Positions 14,545 through 23,854 of a DNA stretch of 41,023 nt are shown here, in pieces. The position numbers and the translations under genes were made by a program. Source of the DNA: a virus; the IMG/VR virus record IMGVR_UViG_3300044796_000653, positions 1 through 41,023 of that record; one strand, written 5' to 3'. Below the pieces are notes generated by a model, which made no database searches, was not told the origin of the DNA, and saw only the letters and a program-made list of their open reading frames with translations. Positions within the stretch are counted from its first letter, which is position 1. Every line of letters starts with the position of its first letter.

Positions 14545-15618
14545 TTACGCTCCATTCCTTGCCGTTGTTGTTGGCGCTGTCTGGGTGTCGGTGATGGTGG
14601 TCAGGCTGGTAATCGGGTTGTCAAAAACAACCACCGGCGGCCCATTGATTGCATCGTTGATCGCGTCGAAAGCCTGCTGCCAGGGGATCACTTCATTCAC
14701 CAAATAAACCTCGGCGATTTTGCGCGGGTCGCCAAAGCCGCCGGTCGCACTGCTGATCACATTTGCCATGCTGGGCGGCACACGCCACACGCTGATGATT
14801 TCGCCCATGGTTATATTTTTGAGCGCTTCGTGTTGATCTTTTGTGGAAAAGTCGCCAACCGGGATCAATTTCACCGCGTCTTTGTCTGCACCGGGCGCGT
14901 GAATAAACATCGATTTGAAATTGCCAGCTCCTTTGCTGGCTTCTATCTGCTCTTGCAGTTCGTCGGCATCGTCATCACTCAACTGCGCGTCGTTGGTGAA
15001 AAAGATATAGCCCATGTGCGCGCCATTGCGAAAGTATTTGCGGCGGAACAAGGTGGCATCTTCGTTCAATAGCAGCGCTTGCAGGCCACCCAGCCACTGC
15101 GGCAGGCCATAGATTTCCTGCACGCTGTCGTACTCCTTGATATGTATCACCTCGCCTTGTGTATATTTGGCAACAATCTGCCCCCACAGGTTCAGCATAC
15201 AAAATGTTCCGGGGTCTTTCATGCGACGCATAGAAAGCGCGGGCAAATGTCGCAGCGCAATCAGCTTGCCAAACACGTTGTACACCGTCTGAACATAAGC
15301 GTTCCCGTAACGCAAATATTCATGCACAATTTTTTTGAATTCGCTACGTGGCAACAGCTGGTTGTTCACGTAATACATCAACACCATGTTGCAGATGAAG
15401 TAAGGGATGGTTCCGTGGTGCGCATTGGCGCGGAATGTTTTGTACATCATCTTCAGCGGCACCGGCGGTTCGTAGTAGGGGAAGGCCCCGGAAAGAAAGC
15501 AGCCCAGGTAATCCTGTACATTGCTTTCCAGCACCGGTTCCGGGTCGCCAAAAGTAAAGCAGCGCATTTTTCCGGGGGCTTGTTTTTCTGTTGCGTTTTG
15601 CGCGGGTTCGTTTGCCAT
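14545..15618 (-). CDS. Portal protein (P2 gpQ-like)
   Basis: A 357-residue PBSX/P2-type portal, forming the dodecameric ring at the capsid vertex through which DNA is packaged and the tail attaches. Recognisable blocks are CFTFGDPEPVL and YYEPPVPL near the N terminus, EYLRYGNAYVQ, HLPALSMRR, EVIHIKEYDSVQEIYGLP, LLNEDATLFRRKYFRNGAHMG, FKSMFIHAPGADKDAVK and the ISVWRVPPSMANVI region. It is transcribed together with the terminase ATPase, as in P2 (P-Q operon), away from the capsid genes. Confidence 0.95.
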   Translation of the reverse strand: MANEPAQNATEKQAPGKMRCFTFGDPEPVLESNVQDYLGCFLSGAFPYYEPPVPLKMMYKTFRANAHHGTIPYFICNMVLMYYVNNQLLPRSEFKKIVHEYLRYGNAYVQTVYNVFGKLIALRHLPALSMRRMKDPGTFCMLNLWGQIVAKYTQGEVIHIKEYDSVQEIYGLPQWLGGLQALLLNEDATLFRRKYFRNGAHMGYIFFTNDAQLSDDDADELQEQIEASKGAGNFKSMFIHAPGADKDAVKLIPVGDFSTKDQHEALKNITMGEIISVWRVPPSMANVISSATGGFGDPRKIAEVYLVNEVIPWQQAFDAINDAINGPPVVVFDNPITSLTTITDTQTAPTTTARNGA

Positions 15619-15652
15619 AAAATTTCCTGCTGGTTAATCGGTGAGTTGAAAA

Positions 15653-17398
15653 TTAAGCGGCCTTTTTCATGGCGTAGCGGGATCTGCGCCGGTTGGCGGA
15701 ATTCAGCGGCTCTTTGATGAAAGCGTGCATGATGGCAAACGCAACATCGGCGTGGCCGGTCGCTTCTGTCCTGTCGGCTTTGTAGGTCACTTGCCCGTTG
15801 GGCGTTATGCCTTGCTTGATCATCATAAAACTTTGCGCCACGTCGGTGTGGACGGCATCGTATTCGAAGCGGTGCCCGCTGATAATATCCTGGGCTTTTT
15901 GTACCAGCGCTGCCTTGGTTTCCAGCGAATAATTGATGGTATGCACCGCAGCAAAAAACGCACGCACACTTTCGCCAACCGCCATACCAACGCCGGTCAC
16001 ATCAATGCCGATATGCCGCACGTTGTATTTTTTCGTCAGCTCTTCAATGCGGTTCGCTTGGTAAGTGAAACCTTTGTTGCTGAATGTAATTTTTTCCAGC
16101 AGACGTAATTTACCACCACTCACCAGGTCGGGTGGGGCGATCACCACCACGGTGGCGTTGTCGCGCGTGCGCGCTGGATCATAACCAATCCAGACTTCAC
16201 GGTTGCCAAAAGGTCGTGCGGCGTTGATGTCGAAATCGTCCCAGCTGCTGGCATCCACAGCGCCTTTCAATAAATCCTTGAAGCTGAAAATACCAAAGCT
16301 GTCGTCAATAAATTCACACATGAACTTATTGCGGTAGTTGTCCGGTGTGTTTTCCAGCTTCAGCAGCTCGATGTCGAACAACTTGCAACCTTTTGCGGCC
16401 GCATCTTCGATGCTGACGATTTGGCGGAAGATGCCGTCATCGCCTTTGATGCCGTCGCGCAATTGATCCTTGCTGAAATCAAAGTTGAATTTGCCTTTGC
16501 GCGTTTTGGAAAAGTGCGATCCACTCCACAGCGGGTAAGCCTCGTGGCTTTTAACCGAAGGTGTGGAAAAATAAGTCTTGCAATATTTGGCTTGCGCGGC
16601 AATCGGCTGGCTGTTTTCGTGCAGTTTTGTCCACTTTGGTGTCCAGAACACTTCATCGTAGTAAACATCGCCGTGGTAGCCCTGGGATGTGTTGCTGTTG
16701 GTGCTTAAAAAGTGCAATTCTGCCCAGGGCTTGCCATCCTTGGCCAGCTTGATGGGGTTGCCGGTCAGCTCGATGTCGAACCATTGCCGCGCAAACGCGA
16801 TGATATAGCCACGAAATATTTCCGCCTGTGCCTTGGATGCAGAAACAAATATCTGGTTTTTGCCGGTCAGCACCGCTTTTTCAAAACCTTCGCCACTGAA
16901 GTAATAGGTTGCGCCGATCTGGCGCGATTTCAAGTAAAAGCGCGAGCGATTTATTTCTTCATCGTAGCCATGTTCGCGCCAGAGCAACTGGTAGCCAAAC
17001 ATGCTGGCCTTGAAGTACTTATCAAATTCCTCCTGGGTCAGGTGGCCTATTTCATTCTTGGCGGCATCTTTTTTCTTTTTCTTTTTTTCGCCGCTGCCAC
17101 TGTTCTCGCGCTGGTATTTGTCGTCCATCTTTTTCAACTGGCCAATATGCGTAACCAGTTTTTCTATTTCGTGATAATCCGCGTCTGATTTTTTTTCTCG
17201 CGCAGCGAGCAATATCAACCGGCGTTCCATCGCCTGCAAGGGCGTTTCTTGTTGCACCAGGTCGCTCCATCCGTAATCGCGTATCCAGTTGTAGACACTG
17301 CGGATGTTGATATTGAGCTGAACAGCGATTTCAGTCGGCTTAACCTGCTGCAAATACAGCTTTCTGGCAGCTTCTTTAACGGGTTCTGCATAAATCAT
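15653..17398 (-). CDS. Terminase large subunit, ATPase (P2 gpP-like)
   Basis: Packaging motor ATPase of about 581 residues, close to P2 gpP (about 590). It begins with a small HTH (QVKPTEIAVQLNINIRSVYN), followed by the ATPase with a Walker A-like SRQIGATYY segment and a Walker B-like DVYYDEVFW. A nuclease-fold-like C-terminal part starts WIGYDPARTRDNATVVV. The frame is open to 17527, but the added N terminus lacks the family pattern; MIYAEPVKEAARKLY at 17398 is the standard beginning. A lysine run (KKKKKK) follows the HTH region. Confidence 0.93.
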   Translation of the reverse strand: MIYAEPVKEAARKLYLQQVKPTEIAVQLNINIRSVYNWIRDYGWSDLVQQETPLQAMERRLILLAAREKKSDADYHEIEKLVTHIGQLKKMDDKYQRENSGSGEKKKKKKDAAKNEIGHLTQEEFDKYFKASMFGYQLLWREHGYDEEINRSRFYLKSRQIGATYYFSGEGFEKAVLTGKNQIFVSASKAQAEIFRGYIIAFARQWFDIELTGNPIKLAKDGKPWAELHFLSTNSNTSQGYHGDVYYDEVFWTPKWTKLHENSQPIAAQAKYCKTYFSTPSVKSHEAYPLWSGSHFSKTRKGKFNFDFSKDQLRDGIKGDDGIFRQIVSIEDAAAKGCKLFDIELLKLENTPDNYRNKFMCEFIDDSFGIFSFKDLLKGAVDASSWDDFDINAARPFGNREVWIGYDPARTRDNATVVVIAPPDLVSGGKLRLLEKITFSNKGFTYQANRIEELTKKYNVRHIGIDVTGVGMAVGESVRAFFAAVHTINYSLETKAALVQKAQDIISGHRFEYDAVHTDVAQSFMMIKQGITPNGQVTYKADRTEATGHADVAFAIMHAFIKEPLNSANRRRSRYAMKKAA

Positions 17399-17573
17399 CG
17401 CGCAATCATAAGCGAGCACAAACGCAGAACCTGCCTTATTTATTCCTCGTGTTTTCGATAGCAACAAAATAGGAATTGGTAGAACTGAAACCGTTTTACG
17501 GGTGTAAAAAAAGCGCATAGCTTGCACTTGTTCGAGATTGTAATAAAGTTTTTAATGGGTGAAGGTTGGTGTA

Positions 17574-18506
17574 ATGGCGTTTCGCACAAAGTGGATCAAA
17601 GTTGCGCAAGTTGGCGATTCGATTGATGGCCGCACAATCTCTGAAAAGGAAATCACCGACATGGGGCAAACCTACGACCCAACACTTTACCCCGCATTTG
17701 TTTGGCTGGAACACATCCGCGCGATGGGCAACTACGGCAACGTCGCGCTGGCCAAAGCCGAGAAAGATAAAAAAGGCGTACTCAGTTTATATGTGCAGTT
17801 CGAGCCTTCGGCCGATTTGATCACACTGAACCGCGACGGCCAAAAAGTTTATGGCAGTGTGGAAATACACCCCGGTTTCCCGGCCAACAATGGCCGCGCT
17901 TATTTGATGGGCTTGGCCGCAACCGATTCGCCCGCCATGCCAGGCAATGAGCGCTGGCAGTTTTCTGCACGCCCGGCCAACGCGCAACCGAAACCGGAAG
18001 GCACTTTGCTGGCGCAAACCCGGCACGAAATTTCATTTTCAGCGCAAGAAGAATCCGAAGAGAACCGCGTCGTCGCGTTCTTGCGCAAACACCTGAATCC
18101 GCTCGCGTTCAACAAAGAATTTTCCACCCAGCAACCCACAGAGGAATTCGACATGACCCCAGAACAACTGGCCGCGCTGCAAGCGCAAATGAAAGCACAG
18201 GCCGACGGCCTGACTGCGCTGTCCACCAGAGTGGCAACACTGGCCACTGAAATCAAAAACATGGCGAAGGCACCGAATGCGGATGAAGCAGCCGCAGCGG
18301 CTGCCGCGCTTGCCAAAGCCGAGGCCGACAAAAAAGCAGCAGCACCGAAAGATTTCTCTGCCGAACTGGCTGAATCCTTGAAGGCCGTCAACACATCAAT
18401 CGCTGACCTGAAAACCCAGTTTGCAGAATTGGCCAAAAAACCGGCAGCAGGAACCACGGTAACGCCAGAGCATGGCGGCGGTGGCGCAGCATTCGTGGCT
18501 GTGTAG
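17574..18506 (+). CDS. Capsid scaffolding protease (P2 gpO-like)
   Basis: A 310-residue protein. The N-terminal half is the serine protease that matures the capsid: D-containing strand WIKVAQVGDSIDGR, a histidine in LEHIRAMGNYG, and the serine in GLAATDSPAMP. The C-terminal half (from about residue 190) is a helical, alanine- and lysine-rich scaffold. It shapes the procapsid and is cut along with the capsid protein. The ATG at 17574 has GAAGG 8 bases upstream. It is divergent from the terminase gene; the 175-bp gap should hold two late promoters. Confidence 0.92.
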   Translation: MAFRTKWIKVAQVGDSIDGRTISEKEITDMGQTYDPTLYPAFVWLEHIRAMGNYGNVALAKAEKDKKGVLSLYVQFEPSADLITLNRDGQKVYGSVEIHPGFPANNGRAYLMGLAATDSPAMPGNERWQFSARPANAQPKPEGTLLAQTRHEISFSAQEESEENRVVAFLRKHLNPLAFNKEFSTQQPTEEFDMTPEQLAALQAQMKAQADGLTALSTRVATLATEIKNMAKAPNADEAAAAAAALAKAEADKKAAAPKDFSAELAESLKAVNTSIADLKTQFAELAKKPAAGTTVTPEHGGGGAAFVAV

Positions 18507-18557
18507 TACAACGCCACTAAACGCACACAACCCATTATTTCTATTGGAGCGCAGAAC

Positions 18558-19610
18558 ATGAAAATGACAACCCAGCAACTTTACACCCTGTATCTTGCCG
18601 CACTGGCCACCGCTTACAGCGTAACTCCGGAAGCCATCGCAAAATCATTCACCGTTGTGCCGACGATGGAGCAAAAACTGATTGATGCCATCACGGCATC
18701 CGATGCGTTTTTGGGCAAGATCAACAACCTGTTGGTCAACGACAAAACCGGTGAGGCAATTTTCGGCCAAATGACCGGCCCCATCACCAGCCGCACCAAC
18801 ACCGATTCAACAGATCGCACACCCAGTGAGCTGCATTCGCTGACGGCTGTGGATTACAACTGCCAACCGACAGAAGTCAACGTGGCGATCAAGTACGCCA
18901 CTATCGATGCCTGGGCAAAATTCCCGGATTTCCAACAACGCTTGCAAGGATGGGTGCTGAAGCAGATGGCGCTCGACAAAATCATGGTGGGCTGGAATGG
19001 CACCTCGATTGCCGCTGCAACAAACCTGGGCAGTAACCCCCTGTTGCAAGACTTGAACAAGGGCTGGGTACAAAAGATGCGCGAAGGCCTTTCTGAAAAC
19101 GTGTTTGACCACGGCGGCACAACGGGCAAAATTTGCGTTGGCGATTTCACCGGCGCGGATTTCAAAAACCTGGACGGCTTGGTGCATGGCGTGTTGCAAC
19201 TGATCGATCCGCGCTTCCGCGCCGGTGGCGACCTGGTTGCCATTATCGGGTTGGATTTGCTGGCTAATGATAAGGCGAAATTGTATGACGCGCAGGGCAG
19301 CCGACCGATGGAAAAAGAGCGCATTGAGCTGGCTCAGGTCACGGCGACATACGGTGGCTTGCCCGCGTACAGCGTGCCGAATTTCCCCTTGCGCGGTGTT
19401 GCAATCACCTCCTTCGACAACCTGAGCATCTACACGCAAGAAACCAGCCAGCGTCGCCAGGTGATTGATTACCCGAAACGCAACCGCATCGAGCAATTCT
19501 ATAGCCGCAACGAAGATTACGTTGTCGAAGTGCTGGAAAAAATGGCCGTGATCGAAGCGGGCAATGTGAAATTCAACGACGGCAGCGGTGCCGACGGCTG
19601 GACGGTTTAA
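18558..19610 (+). CDS. Major capsid protein (P2 gpN-like)
   Basis: A 350-residue HK97-fold capsid protein of the P2 gpN family (357 residues in P2). Typical blocks are the N-terminal delta-like helix, KYATIDAWAKFPDFQQRLQ, MALDKIMVGWNGTSIA, PLLQDLNKGWVQKMRE, NDKAKLYDAQGSRPMEKE and the C-terminal RNEDYVVEVLEKMAVIE. GGAG precedes the ATG. A hairpin terminator follows, which would raise the ratio of capsid to downstream products. Confidence 0.95.
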   Translation: MKMTTQQLYTLYLAALATAYSVTPEAIAKSFTVVPTMEQKLIDAITASDAFLGKINNLLVNDKTGEAIFGQMTGPITSRTNTDSTDRTPSELHSLTAVDYNCQPTEVNVAIKYATIDAWAKFPDFQQRLQGWVLKQMALDKIMVGWNGTSIAAATNLGSNPLLQDLNKGWVQKMREGLSENVFDHGGTTGKICVGDFTGADFKNLDGLVHGVLQLIDPRFRAGGDLVAIIGLDLLANDKAKLYDAQGSRPMEKERIELAQVTATYGGLPAYSVPNFPLRGVAITSFDNLSIYTQETSQRRQVIDYPKRNRIEQFYSRNEDYVVEVLEKMAVIEAGNVKFNDGSGADGWTV

Positions 19611-19635
19611 GCAGCATCCCTAGCAGAGAGCGTTG

Positions 19636-19685
19636 CCCCAGGCTTTACCACGTTAATGATCGCGTGCTGAGCCTGGGGATTTTTT
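19636..19685 (+). terminator. Terminator/attenuator after the capsid gene
   Basis: CCCCAGGCT (19636-19644) pairs with AGCCTGGGG (19670-19678); an inner CACG/CGTG stem extends it. Six T follow (19680-19685). Because essential genes continue on the same strand, it probably acts as a partial terminator. Confidence 0.8.
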
Positions 19686-19716
19686 AAAAACAGTTTTACC
19701 GGCGGGAGAACACAGC

Positions 19717-20454
19717 ATGTTAATTACACAGAAACGGCAAGCAGTGAGACGTGCAGAGCGCATTCAGAACGAGGCCATCGAGGCGCAGAACAAAGCGATG
19801 GCGAAAAGCCAGTCGCAAAGCGCTGACTCGCGCAATAAGGTATTGAATTCATCGGGCAGTCGGGCTTCATCAAGCAATGTCAATTACGATCTACAGATGG
19901 CTGCGATGGATGTCGCGCAGAAAGAATTGAAGGATTTGAAAACAGATGTGGATCGCCTGGCAGCCAAACGGGATCGATTTTTGCCGCAGTTCTTGCCCTT
20001 TGTCGAGGCCTACATCATTGCGGGTGAAAACTACGCCAATGAAATTTTCGTCTGGTGCATCATCTGGTTGATTGATGTCGGCAGTATCGAAAAAGCACTG
20101 GGCTACCTGATGATTGCGCTGGCACAAAAACAGCCAATGCCGGAAAAGTTCGAGCGCGATTTGCAATCCGTTGCGGTATGGGAACTCTACGGCTGGTTCA
20201 AGGATTGCGCAGACCGAGGAGAAAGCGCCGAACCATATTTCTCCACGGTGTTGTCACATATCCTGGATGACTCCTGGAAGGAAAATGAGCAGGTGAAAAT
20301 AAATTATCTGAAGCTGGCCGCAGATTTTGCTCGCCTGAACGATGACGACAAGGCCGAGTTTGATTTTTTGCAGGCTGCACAGAATGTCAACGGTTCCGCT
20401 GGCGTTAAAACACGCCTGGGCATACTGGCCAAAAAGCTCGGAACAGGCACTTAA
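19717..20454 (+). CDS. Terminase small subunit, endonuclease (P2 gpM-like)
   Basis: A 245-residue protein matching P2 gpM (247) in length and position. Basic helical N terminus (QAVRRAERIQNEA), a low-complexity Ser/Asn stretch, then the conserved helical core (DRFLPQFLPFVEAYI, DVGSIEKALGYLMIALAQ, MPEKFERDLQSV). It partners gpP to recognise and cut cos DNA. Confidence 0.9.
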   Translation: MLITQKRQAVRRAERIQNEAIEAQNKAMAKSQSQSADSRNKVLNSSGSRASSSNVNYDLQMAAMDVAQKELKDLKTDVDRLAAKRDRFLPQFLPFVEAYIIAGENYANEIFVWCIIWLIDVGSIEKALGYLMIALAQKQPMPEKFERDLQSVAVWELYGWFKDCADRGESAEPYFSTVLSHILDDSWKENEQVKINYLKLAADFARLNDDDKAEFDFLQAAQNVNGSAGVKTRLGILAKKLGTGT

Positions 20455-20471
20455 CGACTCCACGCCGGAGT

Positions 20472-20530
20472 GTTGCAAACGGTGGAGGAGCCAAGGCTTC
20501 GGCCACAAACTACCAAAACCGTTTTGCAAC
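20472..20530 (+). other. Large intergenic stem-loop between terminase and head-completion genes
   Basis: GTTGCAAACGGT (20472-20483) pairs with ACCGTTTTGCAAC (20518-20530), with one bulged T. The loop contains a small AGCC-AA-GGCT palindrome (20489-20498). A separate ACTCC/GGAGT hairpin precedes it. There is no T-run, so it is not a standard terminator; it could be an mRNA processing or stability element. Confidence 0.5.
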
Positions 20531-20562
20531 ATTTAATGGCACACAACAGGTAACAGGCAGCA

Positions 20563-21027
20563 ATGTACACCGGCAGACCCACAGAGTTCGACGACAAAAC
20601 TATCAGCAATGATGGTTTTTTCCCCGACCTCACGCTGGGCGAATTTTCTGCCAGTTATCAGATCCCCACTTACTACGGCGAAGAGACCGTGGAAGAGAAA
20701 GTCCTGCTGGCTATTTTGTACATCAACGATCAATTGCAAGATCAAAAAGCGCTGTGGGTTGCCGCAGCCGCAGCAAATCTGGCTGCTGTCATCGGCCAGG
20801 GCAGTGTTGGCACCACACCGGTGCTGGTGTTGCATTACAAGCGTGCGGTTTACAGCTATGCCAAAGGTTTGCTGGTGATGGATTTTGCAACCATCGGGCA
20901 AAAAGATGCAGGCACCAATATCGCGCGCGAAAGCGACCGCACCGAGCAATATTATTTTGCAGAAAGCAGTTTTTCAGTGCGAAAAATGAAAGGAATCAAA
21001 GGGCGATGGACGGCACAGCTGATATGA
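20563..21027 (+). CDS. Head completion protein (P2 gpL-like)
   Basis: A 154-residue connector protein, in place between terminase nuclease and tail-completion genes. The family signature is in the C-terminal half (VVLHYKRAV-like LVLHYKRAVYSYAKGLLV and RESDRTEQYYFAESSFSVRKMKG). It completes the filled head. The stop codon overlaps the next ATG (ATGA). Confidence 0.88.
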   Translation: MYTGRPTEFDDKTISNDGFFPDLTLGEFSASYQIPTYYGEETVEEKVLLAILYINDQLQDQKALWVAAAAANLAAVIGQGSVGTTPVLVLHYKRAVYSYAKGLLVMDFATIGQKDAGTNIARESDRTEQYYFAESSFSVRKMKGIKGRWTAQLI

Positions 21028-21560
21028 ATAAATTAACCAGCCTGCATACTTTCATCGATGGCCTGAAACTGGTGAACAGCAACCAGATTTACAGCGTGGT
21101 GACACACAGCGAAGTGAAAGCCAACGTGGTTGCGCGCGGCAACGGCATCAAAATTGCGCGCTGCCGTTACGATGCGACCATCGACATCGAAGGCTTGCGT
21201 ATCAAAGACACCACGGCCACAGGTGCTGGTTATTACCTGATGGCGCAGCTGGCGGTGTGGCTGCTGAACGAAGATCCGTATCGCGTAGACATTGGCCTGG
21301 CCGACCCGGCCATCGATATTGTTGATATGGGTGCGAGCAACAAGCCTGTGTTTGATGTGACGATCAATATCACGCTGGAAGATGACCTGGAGCTGATACA
21401 GGACGATGCCGGGCCGATAGCGTTCAAGGGTCAGCAATGGCGGCTTGATGGCGTGCCTGTCTGGATTGCTGAAACCGGCAGCATTATGGATTACAACAAC
21501 ACCGAACAAAGCCTTTCTGGCACCAACAACCCGAGCACCCAGCCGGGCGGTGGTGGCTGA
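21024..21560 (+). CDS. Tail completion protein (P2 gpR-like)
   Basis: A 178-residue protein with the gpR pattern: SLHTFIDGLKLVNSNQIYSV at the start, DATIDIEGL, LMAQLAVWLLNEDP and VTINITLEDDLELI. It ends in a Pro/Gly-rich tail. The start is ATG 21024, overlapping the gpL stop; its own stop overlaps the next start. It likely sits at the tail terminus joining head and tail. Confidence 0.85.
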   Translation: MNKLTSLHTFIDGLKLVNSNQIYSVVTHSEVKANVVARGNGIKIARCRYDATIDIEGLRIKDTTATGAGYYLMAQLAVWLLNEDPYRVDIGLADPAIDIVDMGASNKPVFDVTINITLEDDLELIQDDAGPIAFKGQQWRLDGVPVWIAETGSIMDYNNTEQSLSGTNNPSTQPGGGG

Positions 21561-22246
21561 TGGGTGCCGCGCGGGATAACAGCCTGTGGGGCGCGGCCAT
21601 GCTGGATCCAGCAGAGGCTGCTGCGCGCTTGAAACGTCAATTGCAAATACTGGCCATGCCGTCGAATCTGCGGATAAAAATTTTTCGCATGGTCGGCAAT
21701 AACATTCGCAAAATTGCTCGCGGTAACATCCAGAAACAAACAGACATCGACGGAAAACCGTTTACAAAACGCCGCAAGGCGAGCCGGTTGAAAATGTTGC
21801 GGGGGTTGCAAAAAGGCTTGGCTGTTTTTGCAAACGACCAACAAGTTGTGATCACCTATGGCAACAAGCTGACCGGACAAATTGCATTCGCCCAGCAATA
21901 TGGCATCACCGAAGTGATGACTGCCAGCAAAATGCGTCAAATCCACGGCGACCCAAATTACGGCGCACCAGCAACGCGAGACCAGGCCAAAGCCTTGCGC
22001 GATTACGGCTACAAAATACGCAACAACGGCAAATGGATCCCCGCGAGCCTGAAGTGGATACAGCAGCACCTGAGCATAGGCCAGGCCGGTTTAATTTACC
22101 GAAAATTATCGGGATCGAAATCCAAAAAGAGCTGGGATTTGCCCGGCACGTCGCGCTCCTTCCTGGGCGTGAACGAGCGCGAGATCGACGACATGCTGGA
22201 CGAAGCGATCCAGATGACACTTAACCAATTATCCACTGCGAGGTAA
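21560..22246 (+). CDS. Virion morphogenesis / tail completion protein (P2 gpS-like)
   Basis: A 228-residue protein of the phage virion morphogenesis family. Recognisable patterns are NNIRKIARGNIQKQTDIDGKP-type text, the basic FTKRRKASRL, a long helical middle (TRDQAKALRDYGYKI) and a C-terminal NEREIDDMLDEAIQ. Longer than P2 gpS (150), as in HP1-like phages. Start and upstream stop overlap as TGATG. Confidence 0.85.
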   Translation: MGAARDNSLWGAAMLDPAEAAARLKRQLQILAMPSNLRIKIFRMVGNNIRKIARGNIQKQTDIDGKPFTKRRKASRLKMLRGLQKGLAVFANDQQVVITYGNKLTGQIAFAQQYGITEVMTASKMRQIHGDPNYGAPATRDQAKALRDYGYKIRNNGKWIPASLKWIQQHLSIGQAGLIYRKLSGSKSKKSWDLPGTSRSFLGVNEREIDDMLDEAIQMTLNQLSTAR

Positions 22247-22252
22247 ACTGCC

Positions 22253-23374
22253 ATGAGTTACGGCAAAGTCAGCGTCAATGAATTAAACCTTTTTCAAGGC
22301 CCCAGCAAAACCGTTGAAAACACCTTCATGTTTTTTGGTGTGGATTCGGACACCGACATTCTCAACCAGTTTTTGTTTGTCAACAAACAAACCGACCTTG
22401 CAAACGTGCTGGGCGGCGGTGACTTGCTGGTGCAAATGCAGGCCGCGCAACTGAATAGCACGGACGACTGGGTAGCTATTGCTGTGCCGCACGATGCAGA
22501 TACAGATTGGGCTGAAGCGTTAAGCGCAGCGTGGAGTTCAGCAGGATACATCCCTGACATTGAAGCGATTGTTATTTGCGTGCCGGTGACAGAATCAAGT
22601 GAATTGACCGATATTCAAGGTGGCTTGGTGGCGTATTTTTTACCCAATGGCCTGCGTGTGATTGCATTGACCTGCGCGTCAGGCATTGAAGTAGAAACGG
22701 AAAGCTGGAGCGAATACGTGACGCGCATTACAGCGATTCAAACTGGCGTTGCAGCCAATCGTGTACTGTTAGCGCCTCAAACCAACGGGAACAACCTGGG
22801 AGTATTAGCCGGGCGTTTGTCGCGTTCGGATGTGAGCGTGGCAGATTCACCGATGCGCGTTGCCACCGGCGCTGTGCTAGGCCTGGGCGATGCTCCAGTA
22901 GACAAAAATGGAGTGAAGCTGAAAATTGATACATTGATAGCGTTATCCACTGAAAGGATTTCAGTGCCGTTCAATTACGCAAATTTTGATGGCACGTATT
23001 GGAGCGATGGCAACATGCTGGATGTTGAAGACGGCGACTTCCAGGCGATTGAAAACATGCGCGTGATGGACAAGCTGGCGCGTCGCGTGCGCGTGCTCGC
23101 TATCGCACGTATTGCGAACCGTCAGCTGAACAGCACGCCGGTGAGCATCGCGTCCAACAAGCAGTATTTCATGCGCCCGGCAAGGGAAATGTCGAAAGGG
23201 TTCAATTTCGCCGGGCAAACCTTCCCCGGGGACATCATGCCGCCGTCCGACAACTCGATTGCCATCCAGTGGATAACGCAAACCCAGGTAGTCATCTGGA
23301 TCACCGCACGGCCTTACAACAGCCCGAAAGACATCACGGTCAATCTTTCACTTGACCTGACCACCGTCAACTAA
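22253..23374 (+). CDS. Tail sheath protein (DUF2586 type)
   Basis: A 373-residue contractile sheath subunit of the HP1/K139 type rather than the P2 FI type. The N-terminal GKVSVNELNLFQGP strand and the middle nucleotide-fold-like text (DDWVAIAVPHDADTDWAEAL; VAANRVLLAPQTNGNNLGVLAGRL) are characteristic. The C-terminal ITVNLSLDLTTVN strand would interlock neighbouring subunits. It precedes the tube gene by 20 bp, as expected. Confidence 0.85.
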   Translation: MSYGKVSVNELNLFQGPSKTVENTFMFFGVDSDTDILNQFLFVNKQTDLANVLGGGDLLVQMQAAQLNSTDDWVAIAVPHDADTDWAEALSAAWSSAGYIPDIEAIVICVPVTESSELTDIQGGLVAYFLPNGLRVIALTCASGIEVETESWSEYVTRITAIQTGVAANRVLLAPQTNGNNLGVLAGRLSRSDVSVADSPMRVATGAVLGLGDAPVDKNGVKLKIDTLIALSTERISVPFNYANFDGTYWSDGNMLDVEDGDFQAIENMRVMDKLARRVRVLAIARIANRQLNSTPVSIASNKQYFMRPAREMSKGFNFAGQTFPGDIMPPSDNSIAIQWITQTQVVIWITARPYNSPKDITVNLSLDLTTVN

Positions 23375-23394
23375 TTTTTAAAGCAGAGGTTTTT

Positions 23395-23844
23395 ATGGAT
23401 CGGATTAGCGGCAGAGATTTCGACATTATGCTGGGTGACTACCTGGTGCATGTAGATACAGCAACACTGGATATTACCGACAACAGCGGCGTAGCGATGG
23501 ATAACGGCGTGCCCAACGGCAGCGTGAGCGGTGATGTTTCTGCCGCTGGCGAGCTGGTGCTGGATTCCGCCAATCTGGCTGTGGTTCTTTCCGCAGCTGA
23601 ATCGGCAGGCAGCTTCCAGGGCATGGATCTGTTTGACATGGTATTCATGGGCAAAACGCTGGATAACGAGCTGCGTATTGAAGCCTTTGGTTGTCGCTTG
23701 AAAATATCGAAGTTGCTCGATGTGGATAGCAAGGGTGGCTCTACGCACAAAACAACGCTGCCCTTCAACGTGACCGACCCATCGTTCGTCAAGATTAACG
23801 GCGTGCCGTACCTGCCAAATTCCGCGATCCAGAACCTAAAGTAA
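23395..23844 (+). CDS. Tail tube protein (DUF2597 type)
   Basis: A 149-residue beta-rich tube protein. Characteristic text is DFDIMLGDYLVHVDTATLDI, NGVPNGSVSGDVSAAGELVLD and RIEAFGCRLKISKLLDVDSKGG followed by FNVTDPSFVKINGVPYL. AGAGG precedes the ATG. Stacked rings of it form the inner channel inside the sheath. Confidence 0.85.
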   Translation: MDRISGRDFDIMLGDYLVHVDTATLDITDNSGVAMDNGVPNGSVSGDVSAAGELVLDSANLAVVLSAAESAGSFQGMDLFDMVFMGKTLDNELRIEAFGCRLKISKLLDVDSKGGSTHKTTLPFNVTDPSFVKINGVPYLPNSAIQNLK

Positions 23845-23854
23845 GGTTGACATC

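Noticed and set aside
17399-17573. Ogr-type TGT-N12-ACA late promoter element between terminase and scaffold genes
   Set aside because: The best match (TGT at 17450, ACA at 17464) has an 11-bp spacer, one short of the consensus; not strong enough to annotate, though a late promoter is expected here.
18807-19496. 229-codon ORF antisense to the major capsid gene
   Set aside because: Shadow of a strongly recognised gene; GC-rich codon third positions keep the antisense frame open.
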